Source: Thermoplasmatota archaeon
Lineage (GTDB): Archaea; Thermoplasmatota; Thermoplasmata; GCA-020350865; JAUVCJ01
Direction of reading: 5' to 3'
Assembly: GCA_030595765.1 (NCBI GenBank)
Contig: JAUVCJ010000109.1
Span: 1-7,420, forward strand
DNA: 7,420 nt
A program made the position numbers and the translations under genes. Shown here in pieces: positions 1-5,777 of this stretch; within the stretch, counting starts at the first letter, position 1, and the number at the start of each line of letters is the position of its first letter. The notes beneath the pieces are model-generated. The model saw nothing but the letters and a program-made list of their open reading frames with translations, was not told the DNA's origin and did no database searches.

Positions 1-1
1 A

Positions 2-718
2 ACCAACAACTACAACGACAACCTGGACAAGGACGAGTGGATGATTGACTACGTCTACGTGGAAGCCAGCACTCCAGAGAAGTTCGGACCGTACCTGAGC
101 ATCGGATATGACAACGTGAACACCAATTCCGGTGTGGTACCACATGAGGTCTGGCCAGGCGACACCGTGAACATCAACCTGAAACCAGGCTGGAACTTCA
201 TCACGATACCCATAGTCCCAACAGCTACAACGCTTGAGGGAGTGATGAATGGCCTAATAGATGCAAACCCGAACACCTGGCAGGTTATCTTCTACGATGG
301 CGTAAGCTCAACCTGGAGCTACCACGACGATGCAAAGTCAAGCCAGTACCACGATACATTCGTTCTGGACGAGACCATAAGCTTCTATCTTTATGTGGAA
401 TCCATAAGTGGTACTCCAAGCTTGAAGGTGTCTGGAGAGTTCCCAAGCGCCTCCACAGCGATCTGGTTGGAACCAGGCTGGAACATGGTCGGCTACCCTT
501 GCACAGTAGAAACAAACACAGCAGCCAACGCTTTCGGCGGCCTCTGGAGCAATCTGGATGTCTATGCAGGTGATGCCTTTGGTGGAGACCCAAATAAAGG
601 TTTCAAGGCTCAAACCACTCTGTTGCAGAGCGACGACGTGATGAACCTGAAACAAGGCTACTGGGTATACAACCACGGAGCAGGTACCAACTGGGACGCA
701 CCATGGGCTGACGCCTAG
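2..718 (+). CDS. C-terminal part of a large secreted or surface protein with two 'PGWN' modules (5' end outside the window)
   Basis: The frame is open from base 2, so the start lies upstream; 238 residues are present. It is rich in Trp, Tyr, Asn, Thr and Gly, with alternating beta-type hydrophobicity and no internal membrane span, as in extracellular archaeal proteins. The first ~35 residues (DEWMIDYVYVEA, residues 11-22) look like the end of a lectin-like or DUF2341-type domain. Two related modules follow, each opening with a PGWN core: KPGWNFITIPIVP near residue 61 and EPGWNMVGYP near residue 157. The second ends in QGYWVYN (about 218-224), the usual close of this repeat type. No C-terminal anchor or sorting motif is visible after GYWVY, so anchoring, if any, must lie upstream. 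A strong terminator follows, so this is the last gene of its transcript. Ligand and exact role are not recognisable. Confidence 0.75.
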   Translation, partial: TNNYNDNLDKDEWMIDYVYVEASTPEKFGPYLSIGYDNVNTNSGVVPHEVWPGDTVNINLKPGWNFITIPIVPTATTLEGVMNGLIDANPNTWQVIFYDGVSSTWSYHDDAKSSQYHDTFVLDETISFYLYVESISGTPSLKVSGEFPSASTAIWLEPGWNMVGYPCTVETNTAANAFGGLWSNLDVYAGDAFGGDPNKGFKAQTTLLQSDDVMNLKQGYWVYNHGAGTNWDAPWADA

Positions 719-752
719 ACAGCAGACACAACAACGCAAAACACGTGAATGT

Positions 753-802
753 TACCGCCCTTCGGGGCGGTACTCTTCCTTTTTCTTCTGTTTTTCCTTT
801 TT
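753..802 (+). terminator. Intrinsic-type terminator with UUCG tetraloop
   Basis: An uninterrupted 8-bp stem (753-760 with 765-772) encloses the tetraloop TTCG closed by a C-G pair, the especially stable cUUCGg arrangement. Bases 774-802 are T-rich, with runs of four to five T. It lies 34 bases after the surface-protein stop and before the promoter of the CBS gene, so it should separate the two transcripts. Confidence 0.8.
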
Positions 803-828
803 CAACAACTCAAATTCATAATCCAAAT

Positions 829-838
829 GTATAAATAA
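829..838 (+). promoter_or_regulatory. Archaeal TATA box of the CBS-domain gene
   Basis: The sequence GTATAAATAA matches the archaeal box A consensus. A transcript start about 25 bases downstream (near 857-860) would give a leader of roughly 20 bases that still contains the Shine-Dalgarno site at 869-875. The A-rich bases just before it could serve as a BRE, but this is not distinctive. Confidence 0.75.
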
Positions 839-868
839 GCCAGGGCATTTTCCACTTTACTCCTAGGT

Positions 869-875
869 AGGTGAT
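869..875 (+). promoter_or_regulatory. Shine-Dalgarno site that fixes a TTG start
   Basis: AGGTGAT is a full match to the 16S rRNA 3' tail. Its GGTG core ends five bases before the TTG at 879, which supports this unusual start codon. Confidence 0.75.
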
Positions 876-878
876 ATC

Positions 879-2018
879 TTGGCCAAAGCCAAAGAATTAA
901 GTCAAGTCCGTGTGGGGGACATAATGTGCAAGGATCTTTTTGTTGTAGAAAATGATGCTGAACTCTCAAAGGTATTGGGTCTGATGAAGGACAAGAACGT
1001 GCTGGAGATTCCTATTACTTCAAAAAAGGGCAAGTTCATAGGCTTGATAAGCCACGAGGCAATTGTCAAGCGCAGAAACCTACCCATGAACACCAAGGCC
1101 GAGCACTTGATGATCTCTCCACCCAAGATCAAGCCCACTGACGATCTGTTGCATGCGGCTCAGATGCTGGTAACTTCAGGCCTTCGCTCCATACCAGTAA
1201 CCTTCAAGGGTAGCATAGTAGGCATAATCTCAAGGCCAGATGTTGCTGGTCAGGTCTTAAAAAATAAGGAAATGGCATCAACTCCAGTGGAAGAACTGAT
1301 GTCAAAATCCCCTCAGTTCGTTTCTGAAAATGATACATTGGGGAAGGCAAGGGAGCTTATGAGAAAGCTTGACATGCGCTCCGTGCCTGTTGTGGATGGC
1401 AAGGGTAAGATCAGCGGAGTGGTTGGAGTTAGGGAGATGCTCAGATTCTTCAAACCCATAACACGCCCGTCAAAGGGAACCAAGACCGGAGAGAAAGAAC
1501 CGGTGCGCATCGAGGTTAAGAGCGTTATGCGGACCCCTCCCATATTCGCAACTCCAGATACCACGCTGGGCGAGGCGATCAAGAAGATACAGCACAATAA
1601 AATATCCACATTGATTATCACAGAGGATAAAAAACCCAAGGGCATAGTGACAATGGCAGACATTGTCGAATATATTGCCAGTCAATCTAAATCCAGAGGG
1701 GTATTCCTGCATATTACCGGTGTAGAGGAGGATCCAGAAATAACGGAATTGATGGAATCCATCCTAAAAAAAGGGCTCATCAGGATAAACAAGTATGCCG
1801 AGACCACAATGCTAGCCCTTCACGTAAGCCATCATCATCATGAAGGCGAGGAGAACTTTGGCGTGAGATTGCGTCTAACCACCAGCCTGGGGATGTTCTA
1901 CACCTCCAATGATGGATGGGACCTGTTCCCCCAGCTGGACGAGTCTTTAAGGAATTTGGAAAGGCTTGTACGCAAGGAAAAAGGCAAAGCTATCAAATCA
2001 CGAAGAAGGGGTGCCTGA
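879..2018 (+). CDS. Four-CBS-domain protein with a C-terminal HPF/RaiA-like (S30AE) domain; probable energy-sensing ribosome-associated factor
   Basis: The 379-residue protein starts at TTG. Four CBS domains form two Bateman modules: residues 10-65, 74-127, 136-190 and 213-267. CBS pairs commonly bind AMP, ATP or related nucleotides. The ribose-contacting S/T-x-x-D signature is intact in CBS2 (S118-D121) and CBS4 (T258-D261) but lost in CBS1 (SHEA) and CBS3 (GVRE), so each module keeps one canonical site. Residues about 274-367 align by eye with the S30AE domain of hibernation factor HPF: an opening LHITG strand, EITELMESIL helix, RINKY, a strand leading to a His-rich loop (318-321), a strand pair with FGVRL and a final helix with DESLRNLERLVRKEK. 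The tail KSRRRGA is strongly basic, fitting RNA contact. There is no signal or membrane segment, so it is cytosolic. It has its own promoter. The CBS assignment is near certain; the HPF-like domain is likely; the role in ribosome silencing is inference. Confidence 0.9.
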   Translation: MAKAKELSQVRVGDIMCKDLFVVENDAELSKVLGLMKDKNVLEIPITSKKGKFIGLISHEAIVKRRNLPMNTKAEHLMISPPKIKPTDDLLHAAQMLVTSGLRSIPVTFKGSIVGIISRPDVAGQVLKNKEMASTPVEELMSKSPQFVSENDTLGKARELMRKLDMRSVPVVDGKGKISGVVGVREMLRFFKPITRPSKGTKTGEKEPVRIEVKSVMRTPPIFATPDTTLGEAIKKIQHNKISTLIITEDKKPKGIVTMADIVEYIASQSKSRGVFLHITGVEEDPEITELMESILKKGLIRINKYAETTMLALHVSHHHHEGEENFGVRLRLTTSLGMFYTSNDGWDLFPQLDESLRNLERLVRKEKGKAIKSRRRGA

Positions 2019-2025
2019 GCGAAAA

Positions 2026-2034
2026 GCCTTTAAC
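2026..2034 (+). promoter_or_regulatory. Possible weak TATA-like box for the FKBP gene
   Basis: GCCTTTAAC lies about 40 bases before the FKBP start, the right distance for a short-leadered transcript beginning near 2055. The match is poor, and the gap from the CBS gene is only 51 bases with no terminator, so read-through from the CBS promoter is equally possible. Confidence 0.3.
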
Positions 2035-2069
2035 CATCCAGAACTTGTGAGGGAAAAGTTGGTGAATCC

Positions 2070-3218
2070 ATGAATTGGAAGGTATTTGTCTTATTGGCCG
2101 CAACACTGCTCCTAGCCGGAACGTTTGCAGGTTGCCTTGAAGGGGATACTGATACAGGTGCCCCTGTAGAATCCTTTATTGTGAAGATAATAGGCGGCTC
2201 CCATACACTGGTAGCAGGAGATAGCACTACATACATACTCACAGTGACAAACCAGGAGGCTGCGAATGCTACCATTACCGCAACTGTATTGGAATCACCA
2301 CAGGGCTGGGGTGTAAAGCTCTCCAACACCACGTTCGTGCTTGAAACCCTGCAGGTATCTGGTTTCATCATGGTTGTCAATTCCTCAACAGATGCCCAAG
2401 TAGGGAGCAATCTTGTTGTTGTGGAGTTCAGTTCGGATCTAAGTGATGTTAAGCAACAGGCCAGGGTAAACAATGTCATTATCGATGCCGTTGGTGCGGC
2501 GTTCGTGGGCTCAGTTGTAAGTGTGGACTATATCGGATACACCCTTGATTACGGGATATTCGACACCTCAATAAACGATGTTGGGCAGCTTGCCAATACC
2601 AAGCGCATTCAGATTCACGAGTCATATACACCGAAGGGTGGTTTTACTCCGCTGGAGTTCACAGTCGGTGATGGCGGCATGATAGCTGGCTTTGACCAGG
2701 GAGTACGGGGAATGGATGTTGGCCAGTCTCGAACCATCATAGTGGAGCCCAAAGATGGCTATGGAGACATTGTTACCAACACCCTCACCCTCACTGAGGA
2801 ACTTCCGGTATTCGAGACTATCAGACCACATCTGTTTAACACGACCTATAACGGAGAGCAACCCATAATCGGCACTGTAGTGGACCATGACTTCTGGGGA
2901 TGGAAGGTTCAAGTCGTAGAGATGGATTACTCAAGAGACGAGGTGACTTTGCGTCACCAACCCAATCAGGGCGAAAAATCCACTGGTTATGGATGGAACA
3001 CAACTGTAACACTGGTTGATTATTCCTTCAATAACGGAGAAGGCAAGATCGTTGTTGTCCACGATGCTCCAGCTACAGGTACGCATTTCACCTACAAGGA
3101 ATACAACGCAGTAGTGCTTGACAATGACGGTACCTCGATTAGCTACGAATACAATAAAAGCACCAACCAATTGGGTGATGTCGTGCTAGTGTTTGAGATA
3201 AAGCTAGTGGGACTTTAA
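2070..3218 (+). CDS. Extracytoplasmic lipoprotein FKBP-type peptidyl-prolyl isomerase with N-terminal beta-sandwich domain
   Basis: The 382-residue protein should catalyse cis-trans isomerisation of X-Pro bonds and help fold exported proteins. Residues 1-22 form a lipoprotein-type signal: NWK, a hydrophobic stretch, then FAGC with C22 as the lipidated cysteine. Residues ~35-135 are an Ig-like sandwich resembling NEW3/CARDB domains. The FKBP domain begins near 146: VDYIGY (152-157), FDTS (164-167), the hallmark IAGFDQGVRGMDVG (205-218) and GYGD (230-233). About 140 more residues follow, ending YNKSTNQLGDVVLVFEIKLV, which parallels the DxNHxLAGxxLxF close of SlyD-like and archaeal long FKBPs and suggests a large insert-in-flap (chaperone) domain. 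Six N-x-S/T sequons fit an outer-surface location. ATG 2070 follows GGTGA at 2061-2065. The conserved NH of the closing motif is changed to YN..TN. Confidence in the FKBP fold is high; substrates are unknown. Confidence 0.9.
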   Translation: MNWKVFVLLAATLLLAGTFAGCLEGDTDTGAPVESFIVKIIGGSHTLVAGDSTTYILTVTNQEAANATITATVLESPQGWGVKLSNTTFVLETLQVSGFIMVVNSSTDAQVGSNLVVVEFSSDLSDVKQQARVNNVIIDAVGAAFVGSVVSVDYIGYTLDYGIFDTSINDVGQLANTKRIQIHESYTPKGGFTPLEFTVGDGGMIAGFDQGVRGMDVGQSRTIIVEPKDGYGDIVTNTLTLTEELPVFETIRPHLFNTTYNGEQPIIGTVVDHDFWGWKVQVVEMDYSRDEVTLRHQPNQGEKSTGYGWNTTVTLVDYSFNNGEGKIVVVHDAPATGTHFTYKEYNAVVLDNDGTSISYEYNKSTNQLGDVVLVFEIKLVGL

Positions 3219-3225
3219 GGTGTCA

Positions 3226-3254
3226 AAGCAAAATAGTGTTGAAGCAAGATAGTG
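3226..3254 (+). repeat. Imperfect 13-bp direct repeat in the convergent intergenic region
   Basis: AAGCAAAATAGTG (3226-3238) recurs as AAGCAAGATAGTG (3242-3254), 12 of 13 identical, at a 16-bp period. It sits just after the FKBP stop in the 151-bp gap before the convergent gene. No hairpin with a T tract, tRNA feature or open frame was seen in the rest of this gap. Confidence 0.5.
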
Positions 3255-3369
3255 AGGACACAGTAGGTGGTTCTGCTTATAGCAGCGTAGCAGAGCTTGT
3301 GCTAGGTAGAGTAGTGAGACCCGGTATAGAATCTAGGCCCAAGACCACTTCGAAGGTTTTCAGTTCCAT

Positions 3370-3804
3370 TCAGGCATAACCTGAGGGTTTTCCATCAGAC
3401 TCGCCTTCTTTTTTCTGCTGCCCTACGTTGATCTTTGGAAGCGGCACAGGCGGTGGTAGCCTTATATCTCGGGCTATGAACATGGCTTCCGGTATGCAGT
3501 TGCTCATTATGGCAGTATGAACCTCAGAAGCTATGACAGGAGGCATCTGTCCGCTATCATTCCAGGTCTTGACAAATTCCTGGGCTTCTCCTCCCTGGAA
3601 AACGAATTTCCCCTCTATTTTGATAAGCCCTATCCCGGTATAATTTGCAGTGAACCTAAAATCCACGCTAACCTCATCATCAGATGTCTGGGTGACAAGA
3701 GTTACCGAGCTATTATGGTCTATGCGAATGTTCCTATGTTTCTCTGTCAGGGCTGTAAAGCGCTTTCCTTCTATGGATGTGAGTTCAAATTTCTGGATTG
3801 GCAT
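3370..3804 (-). CDS. Small conserved-type protein with a SecB-like C-terminal half (hypothetical)
   Basis: I do not recognise a named family with certainty. From the ATG at 3804 it is 144 residues. The first ~90 are rich in beta strands (alternating pattern in TLVTQTSDDEVSVDFRFTANY and IGLIKIEGKFVF), followed by PPVIASEVHTAIMSNCIPEA, a helix opened by proline, then LPPPVPLPKI. This order, several strands, a P..(A)xE helix and a short segment ending PPxPLP, is that of the export chaperone SecB, where strands are followed by PYARE and PPLxLxPxNF. The last ~20 residues are a polar tail (QQKKEGESDGKPSG). No signal or membrane segment, so cytosolic. An alternative GTG start at 3813 lacks a ribosome site of its own; GGGGTG at 3816-3811 lies six bases before ATG 3804. 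It lies 11 bases after the membrane PPC-like gene and is probably co-transcribed. The SecB link is a fold-level guess. Confidence 0.75.
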   Translation of the reverse strand: MPIQKFELTSIEGKRFTALTEKHRNIRIDHNSSVTLVTQTSDDEVSVDFRFTANYTGIGLIKIEGKFVFQGGEAQEFVKTWNDSGQMPPVIASEVHTAIMSNCIPEAMFIARDIRLPPPVPLPKINVGQQKKEGESDGKPSGYA

Positions 3805-3810
3805 TGTTTT

Positions 3811-3816
3811 CACCCC
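3811..3816 (-). promoter_or_regulatory. Shine-Dalgarno site that selects ATG 3804 over GTG 3813
   Basis: GGGGTG reads on the minus strand from 3816 to 3811, six bases before ATG 3804. It overlaps both the candidate GTG start (3813) and the final G of the preceding gene's TAG stop, so ribosomes ending on the upstream gene could restart here. Confidence 0.65.
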
Positions 3817-4505
3817 TAGGGTTGTATAAATGATAATGAATATGTGGCTTTAAAAAGTGAGACGAGCCCAGGATTGGCAGATTCAGCATCTGTTGTGTCC
3901 TCGTTTTCTGCTGTCACGTTGACCTCGCCAAACAGCTCAATTGTTATGTCGTAGGACAGTCCGCGGCCTATGTAGTTTTTCACTCTAGCATACCACGGCC
4001 CACTCAAATCGGCTTTCTTGATGGTTTTGCCCTCAATTTTGGCGCTTTCATCAGCACCTGAAGTTGAGGCTCCTCCAACACTGTTGTCTCCAGCATCGTA
4101 GACCTCCAGGTCAAGGTCTCCATTGCCTAATATAGAGTTATCATTGGTCAAGGTGATGTTTATATAAATGAGCTTGACTTCCTCCGACACAGGAAATGAG
4201 TGGTCGATAAATGTGCCTTCAAGATCTGTACCGGCACCTGGGCGGTTAATGGTGCCAGAGTCTTCCATTGAATCAATAAGATAGTATGTTACATTCACTT
4301 TGGTGATTGGTAATAAGTCATCGTCAAATTCTCCTTCAAAAAAGTTCCAGTCAGCAGGGTTGACCTCCTGGCCTTCAGCCATGTACCTGAAGTCTACGGC
4401 CATAATGGCAATGATCACCATGAATATGGCAATTCCGGCCTGGTTCTTGCGAATAGAGAACATCTTTCGAAGTTCCTTGCTCATATCTGTTAGTACCTCA
4501 TTCAT
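3816..4505 (-). CDS. Single-pass membrane protein with an extracytoplasmic PPC-like beta domain
   Basis: A 229-residue protein of no named family that I recognise. A basic N-terminus (KELRKMFSIRK, 10-20) precedes one hydrophobic span (about 23-37), so the positive-inside rule places the rest outside the cell. The exterior part has an acidic linker (EGEFDDD), a strand-rich region and, at about 108-192, a stretch resembling the bacterial pre-peptidase C-terminal (PPC) sandwich: DLDLEVYDAGDN, a Ser/Gly-rich turn, ESAKI, then GPWYARVKNYIGRGLSYDITIEL. An acidic segment (198-209) leads to a short hydrophobic end. Two starts are possible. ATG 4505 lies only 7-9 bases from the predicted transcript start. 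ATG 4484 has GAGGT at 4499-4495 ten bases ahead and removes seven residues. Either keeps the membrane span. The small SecB-like gene follows 11 bases downstream, suggesting a functional pair. PPC similarity is by eye. Confidence 0.8.
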   Translation of the reverse strand: MNEVLTDMSKELRKMFSIRKNQAGIAIFMVIIAIMAVDFRYMAEGQEVNPADWNFFEGEFDDDLLPITKVNVTYYLIDSMEDSGTINRPGAGTDLEGTFIDHSFPVSEEVKLIYINITLTNDNSILGNGDLDLEVYDAGDNSVGGASTSGADESAKIEGKTIKKADLSGPWYARVKNYIGRGLSYDITIELFGEVNVTAENEDTTDAESANPGLVSLFKATYSLSFIQP

Positions 4506-4534
4506 TGAAAATCCAACTGGACTATGACAACGAA

Positions 4535-4544
4535 AATATTAAAC
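4535..4544 (-). promoter_or_regulatory. TATA-like box for the membrane-protein/SecB-like gene pair
   Basis: On the minus strand GTTTAATATT reads from 4544 to 4535 after a purine-rich AAAAGG that could act as a BRE. A start about 25 bases downstream falls near 4512-4515. That is nearly leaderless for ATG 4505, or gives a leader of about 30 bases holding GAGGT for ATG 4484. Confidence 0.55.
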
Positions 4545-4614
4545 CTTTTGCAAACGGCAGTCTCAAAAAACAAGAGATTGGCGACATTCCTACATAATCA
4601 ACGATACACAATCT

Positions 4615-4650
4615 AATCTTAGTACCAATCTTAGTACCAATTTCAGTTCC
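4615..4650. repeat. 12-bp tandem repeat just downstream of amrS
   Basis: Three units stand head to tail: AATCTTAGTACC at 4615-4626, an identical copy at 4627-4638, and AATTTCAGTTCC (three changes) at 4639-4650. A partial fourth, AATCTCAAGG, runs into the amrS stop. Read on the minus strand in the amrS frame, each unit brings another stop codon. It lies in the amrS 3' untranslated region, upstream of the next promoter. Confidence 0.75.
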
Positions 4651-4654
4651 AATC

Positions 4655-5707
4655 TCAAGGAGTTGATACTACTATGGGCAATTCATTGAGGCATTTTTTG
4701 CATTTATTCCCATCCAGACCCACTATTTTGGTGGTATGCCCAACTCTTTCCACAACAAGGGCTCCACAATCAGGGCAGTATGTGTTCTCAAACCTGGTAT
4801 GAGGCATGTTGCCAAGGTATACGTGTTCTAGCCCTGCATTCACTCCGGCCCTTAGGGCCTGTTCCATGGTGGTGGCTGGAGTATGAGAAACATGCGTTAA
4901 TTTGTAGTCTGGATGAAACCTTGAAAAATGAATGGGCACCCTTGTACCCAGCTCTTTCACAACCCAATTGCAAAATCCATCCAGCTCTTCAGCATCATCA
5001 TTGAGGCCTGGTATAAGAAGGTAGGTCAGCTCCAGATGTATGCCAAGCTCCTTTGCCAATTTGCAGGTTGACAGCACCGGCTCCAGCCTGGCACTGCTGA
5101 TCTGCCTGTAGAATTTGTCAGTGAAGGCCTTGACATCAATATTGATCGCATCCAGGTAGGGAGCGATCTCTCTCAGAGGCTCCTCCTTGATGTATCCGTT
5201 GCTAACATAGCATGTGTAGTATCCACTGGCCTTTGCTGCTTTTGAGCCTTCCAGCGTGAACTCGAACCAGACTGTGGGCTCGTTATATGTCCAGGCAACC
5301 CCGCTACAATTACTCTTTTTGATGAGCTCAGGCACCTCTAGCGCCTTTACTTTTTTCAGATGCAGTTCTGATATTTGGCACTGCGAGGTCTCAAAGTTCT
5401 GGCAATGCTTGCACTTGAGATTGCACCCAAGTGTGCCGTAGGAAAGCACCTTGGTTCCTGGCATGAAATGATAAAGTGGCTTCTTCTCGATCGGGTCAGC
5501 ATGCACTGTGGTGGCCAGGCCGTACATTCTGGATATCAGGGTGCCGTTTCTGTTCTCCCTGACATCACAAAGCCCGTTCTTTCCAGGATGTATCACACAA
5601 TTCTGGTTGCAGAGGTTGCACTGAACCATATTTCTATCCAGTTTCTGCCAGTATTTTGCAGTGTTTTTCTCTCTCATCTCCATAACCGCCTTATGGCCTA
5701 TCTCCAT
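4655..5707 (-). CDS. amrS: AmrS-type radical SAM enzyme (AmmeMemoRadiSam system)
   Basis: Radical SAM enzymes use a [4Fe-4S] cluster to cleave S-adenosylmethionine to a 5'-deoxyadenosyl radical. The cluster motif is CNLKCKHC (Cx3Cx2C), about residues 95-102 counted from this start. It is preceded by the family's Cys-rich N-terminus (VQCNLCNQNC, then GLCDVRENRNG) and followed by WTYNEPTVWFE, NIDVKAF and HFSRFHPDYKL. Two CxxC pairs near the C-terminus (CPDC, CKKC) look like a zinc knuckle. The frame opens at TTG 5734, but that codon abuts the TATA-like box, so I prefer ATG 5707 (350 residues, nearly leaderless). ATG 5683 or 5677 would give about 340, closer to typical AmrS length, since family members begin shortly before the first Cys pair. 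The partners AmrA (AMMECR1) and AmrB (Memo) are not in the window. A ferredoxin gene directly upstream is a possible electron donor. The substrate is not deducible here. Confidence 0.9.
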   Translation of the reverse strand: MEIGHKAVMEMREKNTAKYWQKLDRNMVQCNLCNQNCVIHPGKNGLCDVRENRNGTLISRMYGLATTVHADPIEKKPLYHFMPGTKVLSYGTLGCNLKCKHCQNFETSQCQISELHLKKVKALEVPELIKKSNCSGVAWTYNEPTVWFEFTLEGSKAAKASGYYTCYVSNGYIKEEPLREIAPYLDAINIDVKAFTDKFYRQISSARLEPVLSTCKLAKELGIHLELTYLLIPGLNDDAEELDGFCNWVVKELGTRVPIHFSRFHPDYKLTHVSHTPATTMEQALRAGVNAGLEHVYLGNMPHTRFENTYCPDCGALVVERVGHTTKIVGLDGNKCKKCLNELPIVVSTP

Positions 5708-5734
5708 AGGCCCATATCTCCGTTCTTGCCTCAA

Positions 5735-5744
5735 ATAATATTAT
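5735..5744 (-). promoter_or_regulatory. TATA-like box of amrS
   Basis: ATAATATTAT reads on the minus strand from 5744 to 5735, preceded by GCAAAC, in the 70-base gap between the ferredoxin stop and ATG 5707. The expected transcript start is near 5715, downstream of TTG 5734, which argues against that codon as the start. Confidence 0.55.
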
Positions 5745-5777
5745 GTTTGCTCATTATTGAGCCTGGCATCTGTATGT

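Noticed and set aside
338..739. Minus-strand open frame of 133 codons across the surface-protein gene
   Set aside because: Cys/Trp/Val-rich translation with no domain sense, lying wholly over a convincing plus-strand coding region and the start of its terminator region.
2030..2479. Minus-strand open frame of 149 codons over the FKBP gene start
   Set aside because: It is antisense to the signal peptide and sandwich domain, has no recognisable motif, and extends across the FKBP leader.
3219..3369. tRNA or small RNA gene in the convergent gap
   Set aside because: No GGTTCGAATCC-type T-loop, no cloverleaf stems and no promoter were found; a few short inverted repeats are no better than chance.
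3849..3857. TATA-like TTTTTAAAG on the minus strand ahead of the SecB-like gene
   Set aside because: It lies within the coding end of the upstream membrane-protein gene (Leu-Phe-Lys codons). With an 11-base gap, co-transcription is simpler, though an internal promoter cannot be excluded.
4561..4577. Possible terminator hairpin TCTC...GAGA with T6 on the minus strand
   Set aside because: The stem is only four base pairs and the T run lies in the loop, so it is not a convincing terminator.
4615..4660. CRISPR-like array
   Set aside because: Units are 12 bp, directly abutting and without spacers, so this is a simple tandem repeat.
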